Assembly: GCF_947507565.1 (NCBI RefSeq)
Contig: NC_089187.1
Location: 744,001 to 808,000 of the forward strand
Direction of reading: 5' to 3'
From: Oscarella lobularis
Lineage: Eukaryota > Porifera > Homoscleromorpha > Homosclerophorida > Oscarellidae
Length of the DNA stretch: 64,000 nt
Positions within the stretch are counted from its first letter, which is position 1. Each line of letters opens with the position of its first letter. The notes below the pieces were generated by a model. That model was not told the origin of the DNA. It ran no database searches and saw only the letters and a program-made list of their open reading frames with translations. Position numbers and translations under genes: made by a program. Positions 12,900 through 23,584 of this stretch are shown here, one piece after another.

Positions 12900-14442
12900 T
12901 TAGTCAAGCTCTTCGCGAAGCACTCGACGGCACGCCTTTTGCAGAGCCTCGCTTTTCATCAAATCCGCAATTTGTGCGTACTCCGACACGGATTCGGTTG
13001 ACACATCTAGAATCATGTACTTGAGACATTGATCTCTCAAATCTGTAGCGAGATAATAGTCAGCAGCTAGACAAACTTCGGTCACAATAGGCGCGCACAT
13101 CGAAACGTCAACAGTGTCGGTGAACAGATAAAGCAGCACCAACCGGAAAGCATCATATGAATACTGAGAAACAGGAATGCGTTTCACGCCTTCCGAACAT
13201 TGGGAAGACTCCGCGAAAAAACCGGATAGAAGCATTCGACGGAAAAACTCGCTTCGCAAACAGAGCACAACTCGCGGGACGCGAATTGTTTTGGCATCGA
13301 CTTCGAAAACGATGTCGTCTGGAGATGCCAAATCTTCATTGTCAAGTAGTTCAGCATAACTTGAGGCAAACTTGGCTGTTGGGCAGCGACGAAAAGCCTT
13401 GCGGGCATCAGGTCTGAGAGCAGTAACAATTATAGTTGAAGGATCTTGAAATAAATAAACGGTGTAATCGTCGTCATTCAGGAGCCGTGTGTAATCTTCA
13501 AAGTACATGTCTGTAAAAGACCAGAATTTTTCGTCTTCCTCGTTCCCACTCAAACTTAGTCTACGTAAGTATGTGTAGCCAAAAACGTACACGCTGTTGA
13601 GTTTGCTGCTGTAACCGACGATAAACTCGTCCGGCGCCTCTTCTATGGTCTTAATACAAGACCCTGCTCCATCACGTATCTCGCTGACGGTAATTCCCTC
13701 ACACAAAATGAGGCAGCCTTTGGGACCGTTATAAAGATTCAAAACAATCCACCACAGGGAAACATCTGCTAAGGCAACTTGGGCAATGACTGTCACATTG
13801 CCATCTGGCGCAACCCTATATATTCGAAACATCCCATTGTCCTCACGCATATCAAGAAACACGACAGATCGGTCCTCCCTCACGAGAATGCTCAGCGGCT
13901 TCAGAGCATTGTCAACGCCACCAGCCAACGTCGTAACCACGCCGTCGTGAATCTAAGAAACGCAAGATCTCACGTTTGTTGGGCATAAAACAAATAGCGG
14001 GCCTACTTTTCGTATTCGTCCATTTTCAACGTCGGACACATATACCGTTCTGCTATATTGATCGACAGCCAGTCGAGCAGGATCATGAAAGAGCGCCTCT
14101 GTTGAAGGCCCATCTTTATAGCCTTCCTCGTTAGCAACGCCAGCAAAGGAATGCGCATTGACGTACAGATCATCGTCGTCAGAAAAATCCGCCGTGTCAA
14201 AACTCCGAGTCGTATCGACGTCAATTTGCCAAATGCATTGAGATCGTATGTCTGCTACCAAAAGCAGGTCGTCAAGCAAAGCAAGGTCATCCACGCTAAC
14301 TATCTTGTCGCTTCTCAGCCAAATATGGGGTGGCGGATCACGATCTAAGGGACAAATAAGGTAGTCTAGTCTACAAGTACACATATTCCGCGCGCTCACT
14401 CATTGCCGTTAGCTGTAATAGCTCTAATCTAGTGTAATCCAT
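12900..14442 (-). CDS. NHL-type propeller plus BTB protein, copy 1
   Basis: The coding parts are 14007-14344 and 12900-13952, separated by a 54-bp intron. A short first exon ends at 14400, where an ATG at 14403 or an in-frame ATG at 14442 could start it. The N-terminal 300 residues or so form NHL/YWTD-like beta-propeller strands (LLLVADIRSQCIWQID, TVYVSDVENGRIRK, VVTTLAGGVDNALKPL). The C-terminal 150 residues are a BTB/POZ domain (DIVFEVDAKTIRVP, LRSEFFRRMLLS, VLLYLFTDTVDV, CLAADYYLATDL). BTB domains usually recruit cullin-3 or self-associate, so a substrate-adaptor role is possible (inference). It lies head-to-tail upstream of the ARFGEF3-like gene on the same strand. It is closest to copy 3 and less like copies 2 and 4. 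The frame is open throughout the main exons. Confidence 0.75.
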
Positions 14443-15048
14443 TCCAGCCGTAGATGCTCTCGCTCTTTTCTTTTTCGCAACTCGCTGAGACTACGCATGC
14501 GTCGCACGTAACCGGGAGATTCACGAAGAAAAGCGGAATCCGCAAATTTTAGAGCCATCCTTCGGTTTTAACCGCTGGGAAGACACGGACTGCTTGCTTT
14601 TTCAAAGGTAAGAGGCGCGTTTGCCTTTGCCAAAGCTGTTGCAGCTCGGCTATCTTCCCCTTCGATCGTCAATTAGATACGTAGACGCTCTTCCCCTTTC
14701 GCTGCACAACGGAACGGACTATTAAGTCGTTTGATTTAGATTTAACTCGTTGTCTTTGCACTTTGAAGGCGGATTAACTTCAACGGCGTCATGATAAGAA
14801 ATCGCTCTGCCGTGAAAATTATGACAGGGTCTATTGATGCGCTCAGAGCTCAGAACAAGGATTGTACATTCCTTGCTCGGAAAGATAGTCTACCACGCTT
14901 CGCCGCGACGCGTTTTCCCTTCGAAAAACTTGACAAATAGCCCTTATTGGGTTTATATGGCTCCTTTCATATGTGTGAGACGAGACATTTAGGAAGAAAG
15001 GGAATTAACTGTCGGCATAATGAAGGGGAAAAAGGAAGTCGTCGATCT
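14443..15048. other. BTB copy 1 upstream flank
   Basis: Shared with the upstream flanks of the other BTB copies (22611-23280, 35538-36180, 48216-48930). It includes a run that can be read as a short protein starting at an ATG near 14556, but that frame is not kept across the copies, so I treat it as promoter/5' UTR. Confidence 0.45.
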
Positions 15049-15150
15049 AGCTATAAATGTAGGTTAGTGCCAAGCTGGCGAGTGTGGTATTAGGGGTCCG
15101 GAGTTTGAGCCTCAAACCACGTGCTCAATTAAACTCTAGAGGAATCTATG
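15049..15150 (+). repeat. tRNA-like (SINE-type) element, copy 1
   Basis: A stretch of about 90 bp has a box-A-like TAGCTA..GGTTAGTGCC and a box-B-like GGAGTTTGAGCC (consensus GGTTCGANNCC), spaced as in a tRNA. Relatives lie at about 23281, 40220 and 48930, always in the spacer between a BTB upstream flank and the kelch-kinase 3' flank. A tRNA-derived SINE or tRNA relic is the best reading; all copies may simply have been carried by the larger duplications. The strand is given by box orientation. Confidence 0.4.
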
Positions 15151-15580
15151 GAGTGGGAGTACACTGTAGGACCACTATCGATAGCCTATCATAGGTCCTG
15201 CTTATAGTAACTATACAATGAAACTACCTTATATTACTGTCATCTGTCCTGGTAGGGTAAAAGTCTTTTCAAGCAAAACCATGGAAAAGCCGTTTACCCT
15301 AGAATACACGAAACAGTGTCCTTTATTCCTGCCGTACTGCTTTGCCTATCAACTGGACAAGTCCAATAGCCTGTGTGTTAGCGCGTGTTAGCACGAATGT
15401 AGCGCTCTTCTGCAAGCAAGACGCTCGCCTGCGTCGTTCAACTTATTGCTTAATTAATTAATTAATAAAATGTAAACTACAAATCGCACGTAAGTATAAA
15501 GCGGTTACCGTAAACTACATACCAAGACAAAAACATGCGCTAATTAATTTTCATACCAGTAACCTTGTACGCATGCATAT
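15151..15580. other. Spacer where a kelch-kinase copy appears lost
   Basis: The first 60 bases resemble the kelch-kinase 3' flank (compare 23380-23450), but the kinase 3' end that follows in the other units is missing. From about 15395 the sequence matches the 3' flank of the second ROCO gene (41490-41663), including a TTAA simple repeat. Confidence 0.45.
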
Positions 15581-18500
15581 CTACAACAGCGAAGACGTCA
15601 CTTTTTTGTACCTCTCTTCAATGATTCTCTTGCTTATGGACGACTCCGTACAGGCCAACAAGACCTTTTTCACAAGAGGATGCTCCGTTTTCGCCGTCCA
15701 TTTCTCCAGCGCTAGTTGAAGACTCACTTTGTTGCTATGGTTCCCTCGACGTATTTCCGTCACGGCTTCCGCCGACAAGAGGAAGCAACAGATCTCTTCC
15801 CATTTCGAGCTCGCTCCCGAACAAATTGCCGCAATCAGATCTTCGGTAACGACGCTGTCTTCGGGAGGAAAACGCCCTCCGTGCTTCGAATCTCCGTCTC
15901 GGATATGGCGAGGAAAACGAAGACGGCTAATTCGAATGTGAGGATAGGTGGCATCCCGAGCTTTTCTTGCTTTTACAATTGCGGTGTTGCTCTTGCACGA
16001 CTTGACGTCGTCCCTATCGTACACGGCCACCTCCGAACTGTGACTCTCAAGGTCGTCGCTGTCCAAATAGCACCATTCCATTGGAGTACCATTTGCTTTA
16101 TCGCTTCGAACCGACTCGACAGTGCGTTTTATGTCTTCAAGTGTATTCTTTGCTACTAATTCGCCTCCTTTCGAACAGCGGACAATCACGTCGACGGCAT
16201 CATTTTCACTTGTTATTTCGACGAGGCATTCGACGAAATGACTTTCACCGGACACTTCGAGTTTGAACCCGTCTTTCCACAGAATCATGCGATATCCCGA
16301 AATAGCAGCACAGCGACTTTGAAGAACGGGAAAAAGCGAAGGTGGAATGGCATCCGTCTTAGGATGAGAAACTCTGTAGCGACGACCGCGGTAGACAACC
16401 ATGTCGTCTCTCTTTTCCCACACCCGAGCCGGTTTTGATTCCTTGATTAGGCAAGGAACGTGATAGGAGTGGGGGCCATCTTTACCTTCAATTTGGCAAA
16501 TGAGATCAAGATCGAGCATCACCCGAATTGCTTCATCCGCAGTGAACGACGCACACGGAAGATCTCGCTCCCATTGCTTTTCCTGAAATAACTCGAGCGC
16601 TACCCCTATGTCATCTCGATTCACTCGGCCCGTGTCGTCGTCGACGGCGCTGATGTAGAATTCGTCGGGATCGGAGAGGATCGGTCCTAGAAGATTGGTT
16701 ACCAAAAGCGACGGCTCTAGATAGATTTGTTCAAGAGTGCGAAAATACAGAATCTGCGGAGAAACGCAACTTTTTGCGCAAAGTAAGAGCACAAATAATT
16801 AAACGTTTAGCTTACAGTTCCCGAATCGTGAAGGTTTTGGGCCAATAATTTAATTGGCAGGTCTCTGATGAGAGGTCGACGAAGGCGATGTTCGACAATG
16901 CTTCTAAACTCTTCTAACTTCAGGAACCGGTTATCTCCGATGAAATAGTTTAAAATAAGCGATCTGCAATCCTCGCACACCTTAGGAACAGGATCCGCTT
17001 TCTATGAGAACGGCCGCAACCGTAGTTTCCAAAGTTAAAACGCAAAGATTTAGACTATACCTGAATAAGCTCTTCCCTGATTCTTTTCAGTTCGGATCGA
17101 AACGAAATCATAGCCAGCGACTGCCCCTTCTTGCAGTCCACCTCGACAACGCCGCCCAAACAGAAGATTCCCCCAAACTCTTTAATAACATTTGTCACGT
17201 GAATTCGAAATGCGCCCGAAGGTTTCATGTCGGCGTCCGGATTATCTCCCGTCCTCTTGTTGCCAACGACGACGATCGTGATGCCGGAGACGATTGTTTT
17301 TCTCGCCGACTTCAAAAAAGCGAGCCATCGTCTCACTTCCGCTATCACTTCTTTCATTGCCCGCCTTTTACCATTTCCATCGTCTATGTCGACGACGCAG
17401 ATGAAAATGGTCAAGGCAAAGCGGAACAAAATAGCATGCGCGACGCGGAACGGATAGTGACCGCCAAAGTCCCAGATGGACATCAGGCCCACCCCGTCCA
17501 CTTTCTTGTTGTGTACATCGACTCCGGCCGTTCGATCAAGTTCGTCTGATCAGAGATAATCTCTGGTCTGATTCGCTCTCGCTCGACTACGGCGCGATGC
17601 CACACAAAGAATTCGTGAGGGTAGTTTTTCCGGCCATCGGTTCGCCGACGAGACACGTTTGAACGCATTCCGGTTGAACTCGTTCGCTGTCAATCCGGAA
17701 TGATAGCATTTGCTTCTAAATATTTCAAAATGACTGTTGCATTTTTGCGGCCAGGAATAAAAAAAATAACACACAAAAGGTAGCTTACATATTCGGCTCG
17801 CAGAAATACTTGCATTTCGTCTTTAGCTGTCTCGTGAGGTTTCATTCCGTCCTGATTACAAGTCTATAAGAATGTCGGTTTTCTTCGAAGAAAACTTACA
17901 TCGTTTTCAGCTTCGAGCGATAGACCGAGATTCAGCAAATATTGAAGAACTGACGGAGAATGTGTCATAGACTTTCCATAGAGATGTAGCAACGAGTTTT
18001 TGCTCTGAAACATTTAAATTGCCTAATATGTCCAGTTTAAAAAAAGGAAGCTACCTTATCAACTACTTGGTAATTTGCATTGTGCTGTACCAACCACTTT
18101 AAATTTTCCAGACTTGAGCATCGCATGATTGGTGTACACCCATCCTAAAGCTTTTAATAGCAAATAATAAGATCGCTTGTAACTCATTACCTTATCCTTA
18201 TCCTCCAGATTCGCCCCATCACGCAATAGATGGTCAAGAGACAATGGAGAGCCGTAACGAACAGCCCAGTGAATAACACCAGGCATTTTAGCAACAAGAA
18301 GTTTTTCAGCAACAAAGGAATCAAACGCTTCTTTTGCTCTATCTGTATCGAATCCCTGAAATAAGAACATCATACAGACTAAGCAAAAGAGTACTGTACC
18401 CACATTTACATTGTCACTAAATGCCAATCCAGAGAATTCAATTTTCAGCTCCGCAATAGCTTTTGCAATGTCTTTTGCAACATCAATGTCTTGATCGTCA

Positions 18501-19979
18501 TTATCAAACATTACCCACATCAAAGTGGTCCCGGTCTAAAACGGCTATTCAAGAACATGCGTTTATTACAGTGTACTTAATAATACGTTGATGTCAAATT
18601 TCGGCTGGACACCGAATTCTAATAGTTTTCTAGCCAATCCAAAATTCCTCCACAAACAAGCCAAAGACAATGGTGTACATCTTCCCTACACATGTGCTAA
18701 AATAAGATAAAAACAGCAGGTAAGCAGAATCTTACCCAGGGATTGTGGCCGGGAACCAATAAGAAAGGGACGTTCGCGTCTATCATTCCAATAGGCACTT
18801 TTTCTACTAGCTGGACTAAGAAATCGATTCGATCGCTTTCTTCTTTATGAGTCGATTGAGCAAGGAAATGAAACACGTTCCACCCGCTACCCTGCAAATA
18901 TTTATAGAACAGGAAGATGTATTCAACCGCTTACATCTGTACTCAAAAGCCAAAATTCTCTTTTACAAAGCCAATCAACTACGTCAATTTGCACACCCTT
19001 AACAGCCCAGTGAATTGCTGACACTCCATACTAAAGAAAGGTAAAATCAGCAAAAATGAATTCCTCTTGCATTATTCTCTAACAAACCTCAGTTGTATAG
19101 TAGGGATTGAGTTGGGCATCATTTTTCATGTATTTAAGCCAAAGTTTCACCATTTTTAGCCCGCCAAAACAAGCGTAGAAAAACAGAGGAGCCTACAAGG
19201 TAGCCAATTCAATAATAACTAAATATGTCAATTTTCTTTCTTACTCTGTCATCCGGTTCATCTACACATGCTTTCTTCATAAAACTTTCTGCTATCTGAA
19301 TGCGTCCATTTGCAAATGCCAATTTCAAGGCCGTCGTTCCTCTCTAAGTAAAACAACAAGTTGCGTAATACGCTAATGACATTTCGTATTACTAAATTAG
19401 GTGAAATCTTTGCTCCATTCTCCACAAGCAATTCTACAGCAGATTCATCCCCAATGACACAAGCCACCATCAGAGGTGTAAGACTAGTCTAATTCAATAT
19501 TTCGTATTGTGCAAAAATATCTCAAATAAATCTTACCCCGAGCCCACCTGACTCAAAATAATAATTTGACGCGTTTTCCTTAATAATACAAACTTCGTCA
19601 TAAACTGCTGCCCCTCGTCTGATTAATTCCTTCAAAATCTCAAATTTTCTTTTCAACACTGCAACAGTTATCAAACTCCAGCTGTGCCCCTAATTTAACA
19701 GCTCGTATACAGCCCGTATACAGCAAACTCTCACCCTAATCCGATCTTCTCCGCAAATCAACTCTTTATTTACGTACACTCGACTCAAATCAACTTTTCC
19801 GCTTGAAATAATTTCTTTTACGCTTTGTAGATCTCCTTTTTCCACGCAACTGTACAGGCGTTCTTCTTTTCTACAAGAACTGATCGTTTCGTTGATTATG
19901 CTGCTGATCTTACTCACTCCCAATCGCTTTTTTTGTCGCAAGAGATGCCGCTAAACTCTTCCAAATATTTACCTGCCAT
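15581..19979 (-). pseudogene. Ankyrin-Roc-COR-death (ROCO) gene, copy 1, Roc frame broken
   Basis: A many-exon gene, with the ATG at 19979 (MAGKYLEEFSG), a second exon joined over a 47-bp intron, and the last exon at 15581-16753. In order it encodes about ten ankyrin-type repeats across exons of about 90-160 bp, a Roc GTPase domain (P-loop GEPMAGKTT near 17650; SIWDFGGH switch II; VVVGNKRTGD guanine-specificity motif), a COR-like region and a C-terminal death domain of about 90 residues. This is DAPK1 architecture without the kinase. Compared with copy 2, the stretch right after the P-loop (about 17540-17610) has an in-frame TAG and a small insertion with another stop, so the Roc domain is interrupted unless an unseen splice removes it. 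The rest of the gene is open, so the damage looks recent. Classing it as a pseudogene is an inference that read errors could overturn. Confidence 0.65.
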
Positions 19980-21095
19980 GATAATATCGAAAAGAAGCCG
20001 CGCAGCAAAGAGAACTCAAGAAGTTTCCAGAACCACGTGATTTTCCTTCGAAGTCGAGTTCCCGTACCAACAAGAAGCGTGTTCTTTTTGGGCCCTTGCT
20101 GCGCCTGTACAGCATATCTATGGGTGCAGTGTGGGTGGATTACGTGGACGAGGAGAAAGGGCAAACCTACTGTACATCGATTCACGGAGGCGATAAGAGA
20201 GAAATGGAGCAAAAAATCGATCTTGCCGCCGTCGAAGCATAAACAGACGAAAAAATGTCTATGAAGACGAAATTGAATCCGAAAATGTCGGGTACGAAGA
20301 ATACGAGCTAATTTGTGTCGTCGACGAACTAGGGCAGATTCATTATTCCTATTAGGGATCTAAAACGAAAACGGCAAGTGATGAGGTTGTGTCACGGGAA
20401 GGGAAGGATGACTCTCGGCAGCGCTCATAGAGAAAGATTGCAGGCAATTTAATTAATTAATTAATTAATTAATTAATTAAGCTACGGTTTGCAAAAGGAA
20501 TTACCATTAGGGGAGCCGGCGCGGAATTTACGTCGTCTTCCGTTTCTAGCCAACGTCGCCCGGGCATTTCCATGCCAACGCAGAGTCCACCTGACGTGCA
20601 TTTGTCTGAATACGGCATCGTCGCAAGAGATGTTGTCGTGAGTCGTCCGCTGAAAACTACACTGATCAGGATCACAAACCTTGAAGCCAAACTACAGTTT
20701 ACCCCTAGAACAGAACAGCATTCTTTAGGTGAGGAACACGAGATTGAATTGCCAGAATTTGGAAAATAGAGTAAACGCCCTTATTATTTCCAGAAGAGGC
20801 AGTAATCGTCAATCGTCTGATATTTAGCATCTACTCTACGTGTTTGAAGAGTTTCTTAGACACTTGAAACGTAGAAATACAGAGAGTCGATGTGTGGCAT
20901 ACAACGACTCCAGTTTCAATATTAGACTTCTGCGTTTTCACAAGCAACTAGTGGACTAGTTGACAAACGCATAACAACACAACACACACTCTACTAAAGA
21001 ATACACTACAACAACCTGATACCCATTTTTCAAAAACATCTTCCTTGCACAACTGAACATTCCACTGTCTGTATATCCGAGGGTTCAGTGATATG
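19980..21095. other. Intergenic between ROCO copy 1 and BTB copy 2
   Basis: Contains the ROCO upstream flank (to about 20260, shared with 45923-46190), a TTAA simple repeat at 20447-20480, and the BTB 3' flank from about 20725. A minus-strand stretch at about 20520-20660 has an acceptor-like and a donor-like edge and an open frame (VVFSGRLTTTSLATM...), but no partner exon was found. Confidence 0.4.
20447..20480. repeat. TTAA simple repeat
   Basis: About eight head-to-tail copies of ttaa. Shorter relatives lie at about 15450, 38617 and 41550. Confidence 0.9.
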
Positions 21096-22610
21096 TTAGT
21101 CAAGCTTTCCGCCAAGCACTCGACGGCACGCCTTTTGCAGAGCCTCGCTTCTCATCAAATCCGCAACTTGTGCGTACTCTGACACGGATTGGGTTGACAC
21201 ATCTAGAATCATGTACTTGAGACATTGATCTCTCAAATCCGTAGCGAGATAATAGTCAGCAGCTAGACAAACTTCGGTCACAATAGGCGCGCACATCGAA
21301 ACGTCAACAGTGCCGGTGAACAGATAAAGCAGCACCAACCGGAAAGCATCATACGAATACTGAGAAACAGGAATTCGTTTCACGCCTTTCGAACGTTGGG
21401 AAGACTCCGCGAAAAAATCGGATAGAAGCATTCGACGAAAAAACTCGCTTCGCAAACAGAGCACATTTCGCGGGACACGAATTGTTTTGGCATCGACTTC
21501 GAAAACGATGTCGTCTGGAGATGCCAAATCGTCACTGTCAAGTAGCTGAGCATAACTTGAGGCAAAAGTGGCTGTTGGGCGGCGATGAAAAGCTTTGCGG
21601 GCATCAGGTCTGAGAGGAGCAACAACTATAGTTGAAGGACGTTGAAATGAATAAACGGTGTAATCGTCGTCAATCAGGAACCGTGAGAACGCTTCAAACC
21701 ATTCTTCATGTATATAAGACCAGCAATTTTCGTCTTTCTTGTCCCCACTCACACTTAGTCTACGCAAGTCCATGCAGCCGCAAACTTTGAAAACGTACAC
21801 GCTGTTGAGTTTGCTGCTGTAACCGGCGATCAATTCGTCGTTGGCTATCGTCTTAATGCAAGACACTGCTCCATTGCGTATCTCGTTGACGGCCCCTTCC
21901 TCACACAAAATGAGGCAGCCTTTGGGACCGTTATAAAGTTTCAAAGCAGCGACAAACCACGAAAACCATCCCTGGGAAACATCTAAGGCAACTTGGGCAA
22001 TGACTGTCACATTGCCATCTAGCGCAACCCTACATACTCGAACTTTCTCATTGTCGTGATGTATATCAAGAAACACGACAGATTTGTCCTCCCTTACGAG
22101 AATGCTCAGTGGCTTCAGAGCATTGTCAACGCCACCAGCCAACGTCGTAACCACGCCGTCGTGAATCTGAGAAACGCAAGATCTCACGTTTGTTGAGCAT
22201 GAAACAAATAGCGGGCCTACTTTTCGTATTCGTCCATTTTCAACATCGGACACATATACCGTTCTGCTATATTGATCGACAGCCAGTCGAGCAGGATCAT
22301 GAAAGAGTGCCTCTGTTGAAAGCCCATCTTTATAGCCTTTCTTCTTAGCAACGCCAGCAAAGGAATCCGTATTGACGTACAGTCGGTACAGATCTTGGAC
22401 GCAAGAAAAATCCACTACGTCAACACTCTTATCGACGTCAATGCGCCAAATGCAATGAGATTCCGTGTCTGCCAGCAAAAGCTGGTCGTCAAGAAAAGCA
22501 AGGTCATCCACGCTAACTATCTTGTCGCTTTTCAGCCAAATATGGGGTGGCGGATCACAATCTATGTGAAAAATAAGGTGCAAGTAGACATATGCCGCAC
22601 GCTTACTCAT
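21096..22610 (-). CDS. NHL-type propeller plus BTB protein, copy 2
   Basis: Same architecture as copy 1: propeller strands over about 330 residues, then a C-terminal BTB domain (DIVFEVDAKTIRVP, FRRMLLSDFFAES, LLYLFTGTVDV, CLAADYYLAT). The homologous 54-bp intron (about 22167-22220) is present with GT and AG edges, but here it has no stop and is a multiple of three, so the whole stretch also reads through as one frame. The second possible intron near the start (donor right after ATGA at 22607-22610) is likewise readable. The real start is therefore uncertain; ATG at 22610 is the best conserved across copies. Divergence from copies 1 and 3 is concentrated in the middle propeller; it is closest to copy 4. 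Confidence 0.75.
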   Translation of the reverse strand: MSKRAAYVYLHLIFHIDCDPPPHIWLKSDKIVSVDDLAFLDDQLLLADTESHCIWRIDVDKSVDVVDFSCVQDLYRLYVNTDSFAGVAKKKGYKDGLSTEALFHDPARLAVDQYSRTVYVSDVENGRIRKVGPLFVSCSTNVRSCVSQIHDGVVTTLAGGVDNALKPLSILVREDKSVVFLDIHHDNEKVRVCRVALDGNVTVIAQVALDVSQGWFSWFVAALKLYNGPKGCLILCEEGAVNEIRNGAVSCIKTIANDELIAGYSSKLNSVYVFKVCGCMDLRRLSVSGDKKDENCWSYIHEEWFEAFSRFLIDDDYTVYSFQRPSTIVVAPLRPDARKAFHRRPTATFASSYAQLLDSDDLASPDDIVFEVDAKTIRVPRNVLCLRSEFFRRMLLSDFFAESSQRSKGVKRIPVSQYSYDAFRLVLLYLFTGTVDVSMCAPIVTEVCLAADYYLATDLRDQCLKYMILDVSTQSVSEYAQVADLMRSEALQKACRRVLGGKLD

Positions 22611-23280
22611 TGCGGCTAGCTCTTTTTCACTGTAATCCAGTGTAATCCAGATCTTTTCTTTTGCAACTCGCTGAGACCACGCATGCGTCCACGCAGGACT
22701 TTCGTCGCACGCATCCGGGAGACCTACTTGAAAGCTCGCAGAAGGAATCCGCAAATTTTGGAGCCATCCTGCGGTTTTACCCGTTAGGAAGACACGGACT
22801 GCTTGCTTTTTCAAAGGTAAGAGGCGCGTATGCCTTTGTCAAAGCTGTTGCAGCTTGGCTATCGTCCCCTTCGATTGTCAATTAGCTACGTATAGACGCT
22901 CTTCCCCTTTCGCTGCACAGCGAAACGGACTCTTAAGCCATTTTATTTAGATTTACTCCGCACTTTGAAGGCGAACTTCAACGGCGTTGTGATAAGAAAT
23001 CGCTCTCCATGAAAGTTATGTGGCAGGGTCTATTCATGCTAAGAGCACAGAGCAAGGATTCCTTGCTCGGAAAGGTAGTCTACCACGCTTCGCCGCAACA
23101 CGTTTTCCCTTTGAAAAAACTTGACAATTATATATAGCCTCCTTTCACATACGTGAGACATTCTGGAGAGCGAGTTAATTCAGAAAGAAAGGGAATTAAC
23201 TGTCGGCTGAACGCAAAGCGGAGCGGCAGCGACGACGTCTAAGCAAAGACCCCTTTGTTCGAGTTTTTGATAAGACAAGG
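22611..23280. other. BTB copy 2 upstream flank
   Basis: Repeated upstream flank shared with the other BTB copies. No independent exon is supported. Confidence 0.45.
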
Positions 23281-23380
23281 GCATCTTGCTAGGTTAGTGC
23301 CAAGCTGGCGAGTGTGTAATTAGGGGTCCGGAGTTTGAGCCTCAAACCACGTGCTCAATTAAACTCTAGAGGAATCGATG
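23281..23380 (+). repeat. tRNA-like (SINE-type) element, copy 2
   Basis: Matches the element at 15049-15150, with the same box-A-like GGTTAGTGCC and box-B-like GAGTTTGAGCC. It lies directly before the kelch-kinase 3' flank. Confidence 0.4.
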
Positions 23381-23584
23381 AAGTGGGAGTTGGACCGCTA
23401 TCAATAGATCGTGGTTATATTATAATACATAGAAGAGATATCACTATCACAGTCACAGAATAAAGCTTGAGAGACACGAAAACGGAATAGAGTTTGTGAT
23501 ACGTGCAAATTCACTAATTTTGTAGTAGGTTGACATGCGAAGATGCACCATCCAGTTGAAAGTTTTGATGCACAATTGTATTGA

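Noticed and set aside
14480-14560. ATG-led frame upstream of BTB copy 1 (MALKFADSAF...)
   Set aside because: The frame is not preserved between the four BTB copies, so it is more likely 5' UTR.
20469-20690. Minus-strand exon-like frame with splice-like edges
   Set aside because: No partner exon, no family resemblance and no counterpart in the sister spacer near 46000; kept only as a remark.
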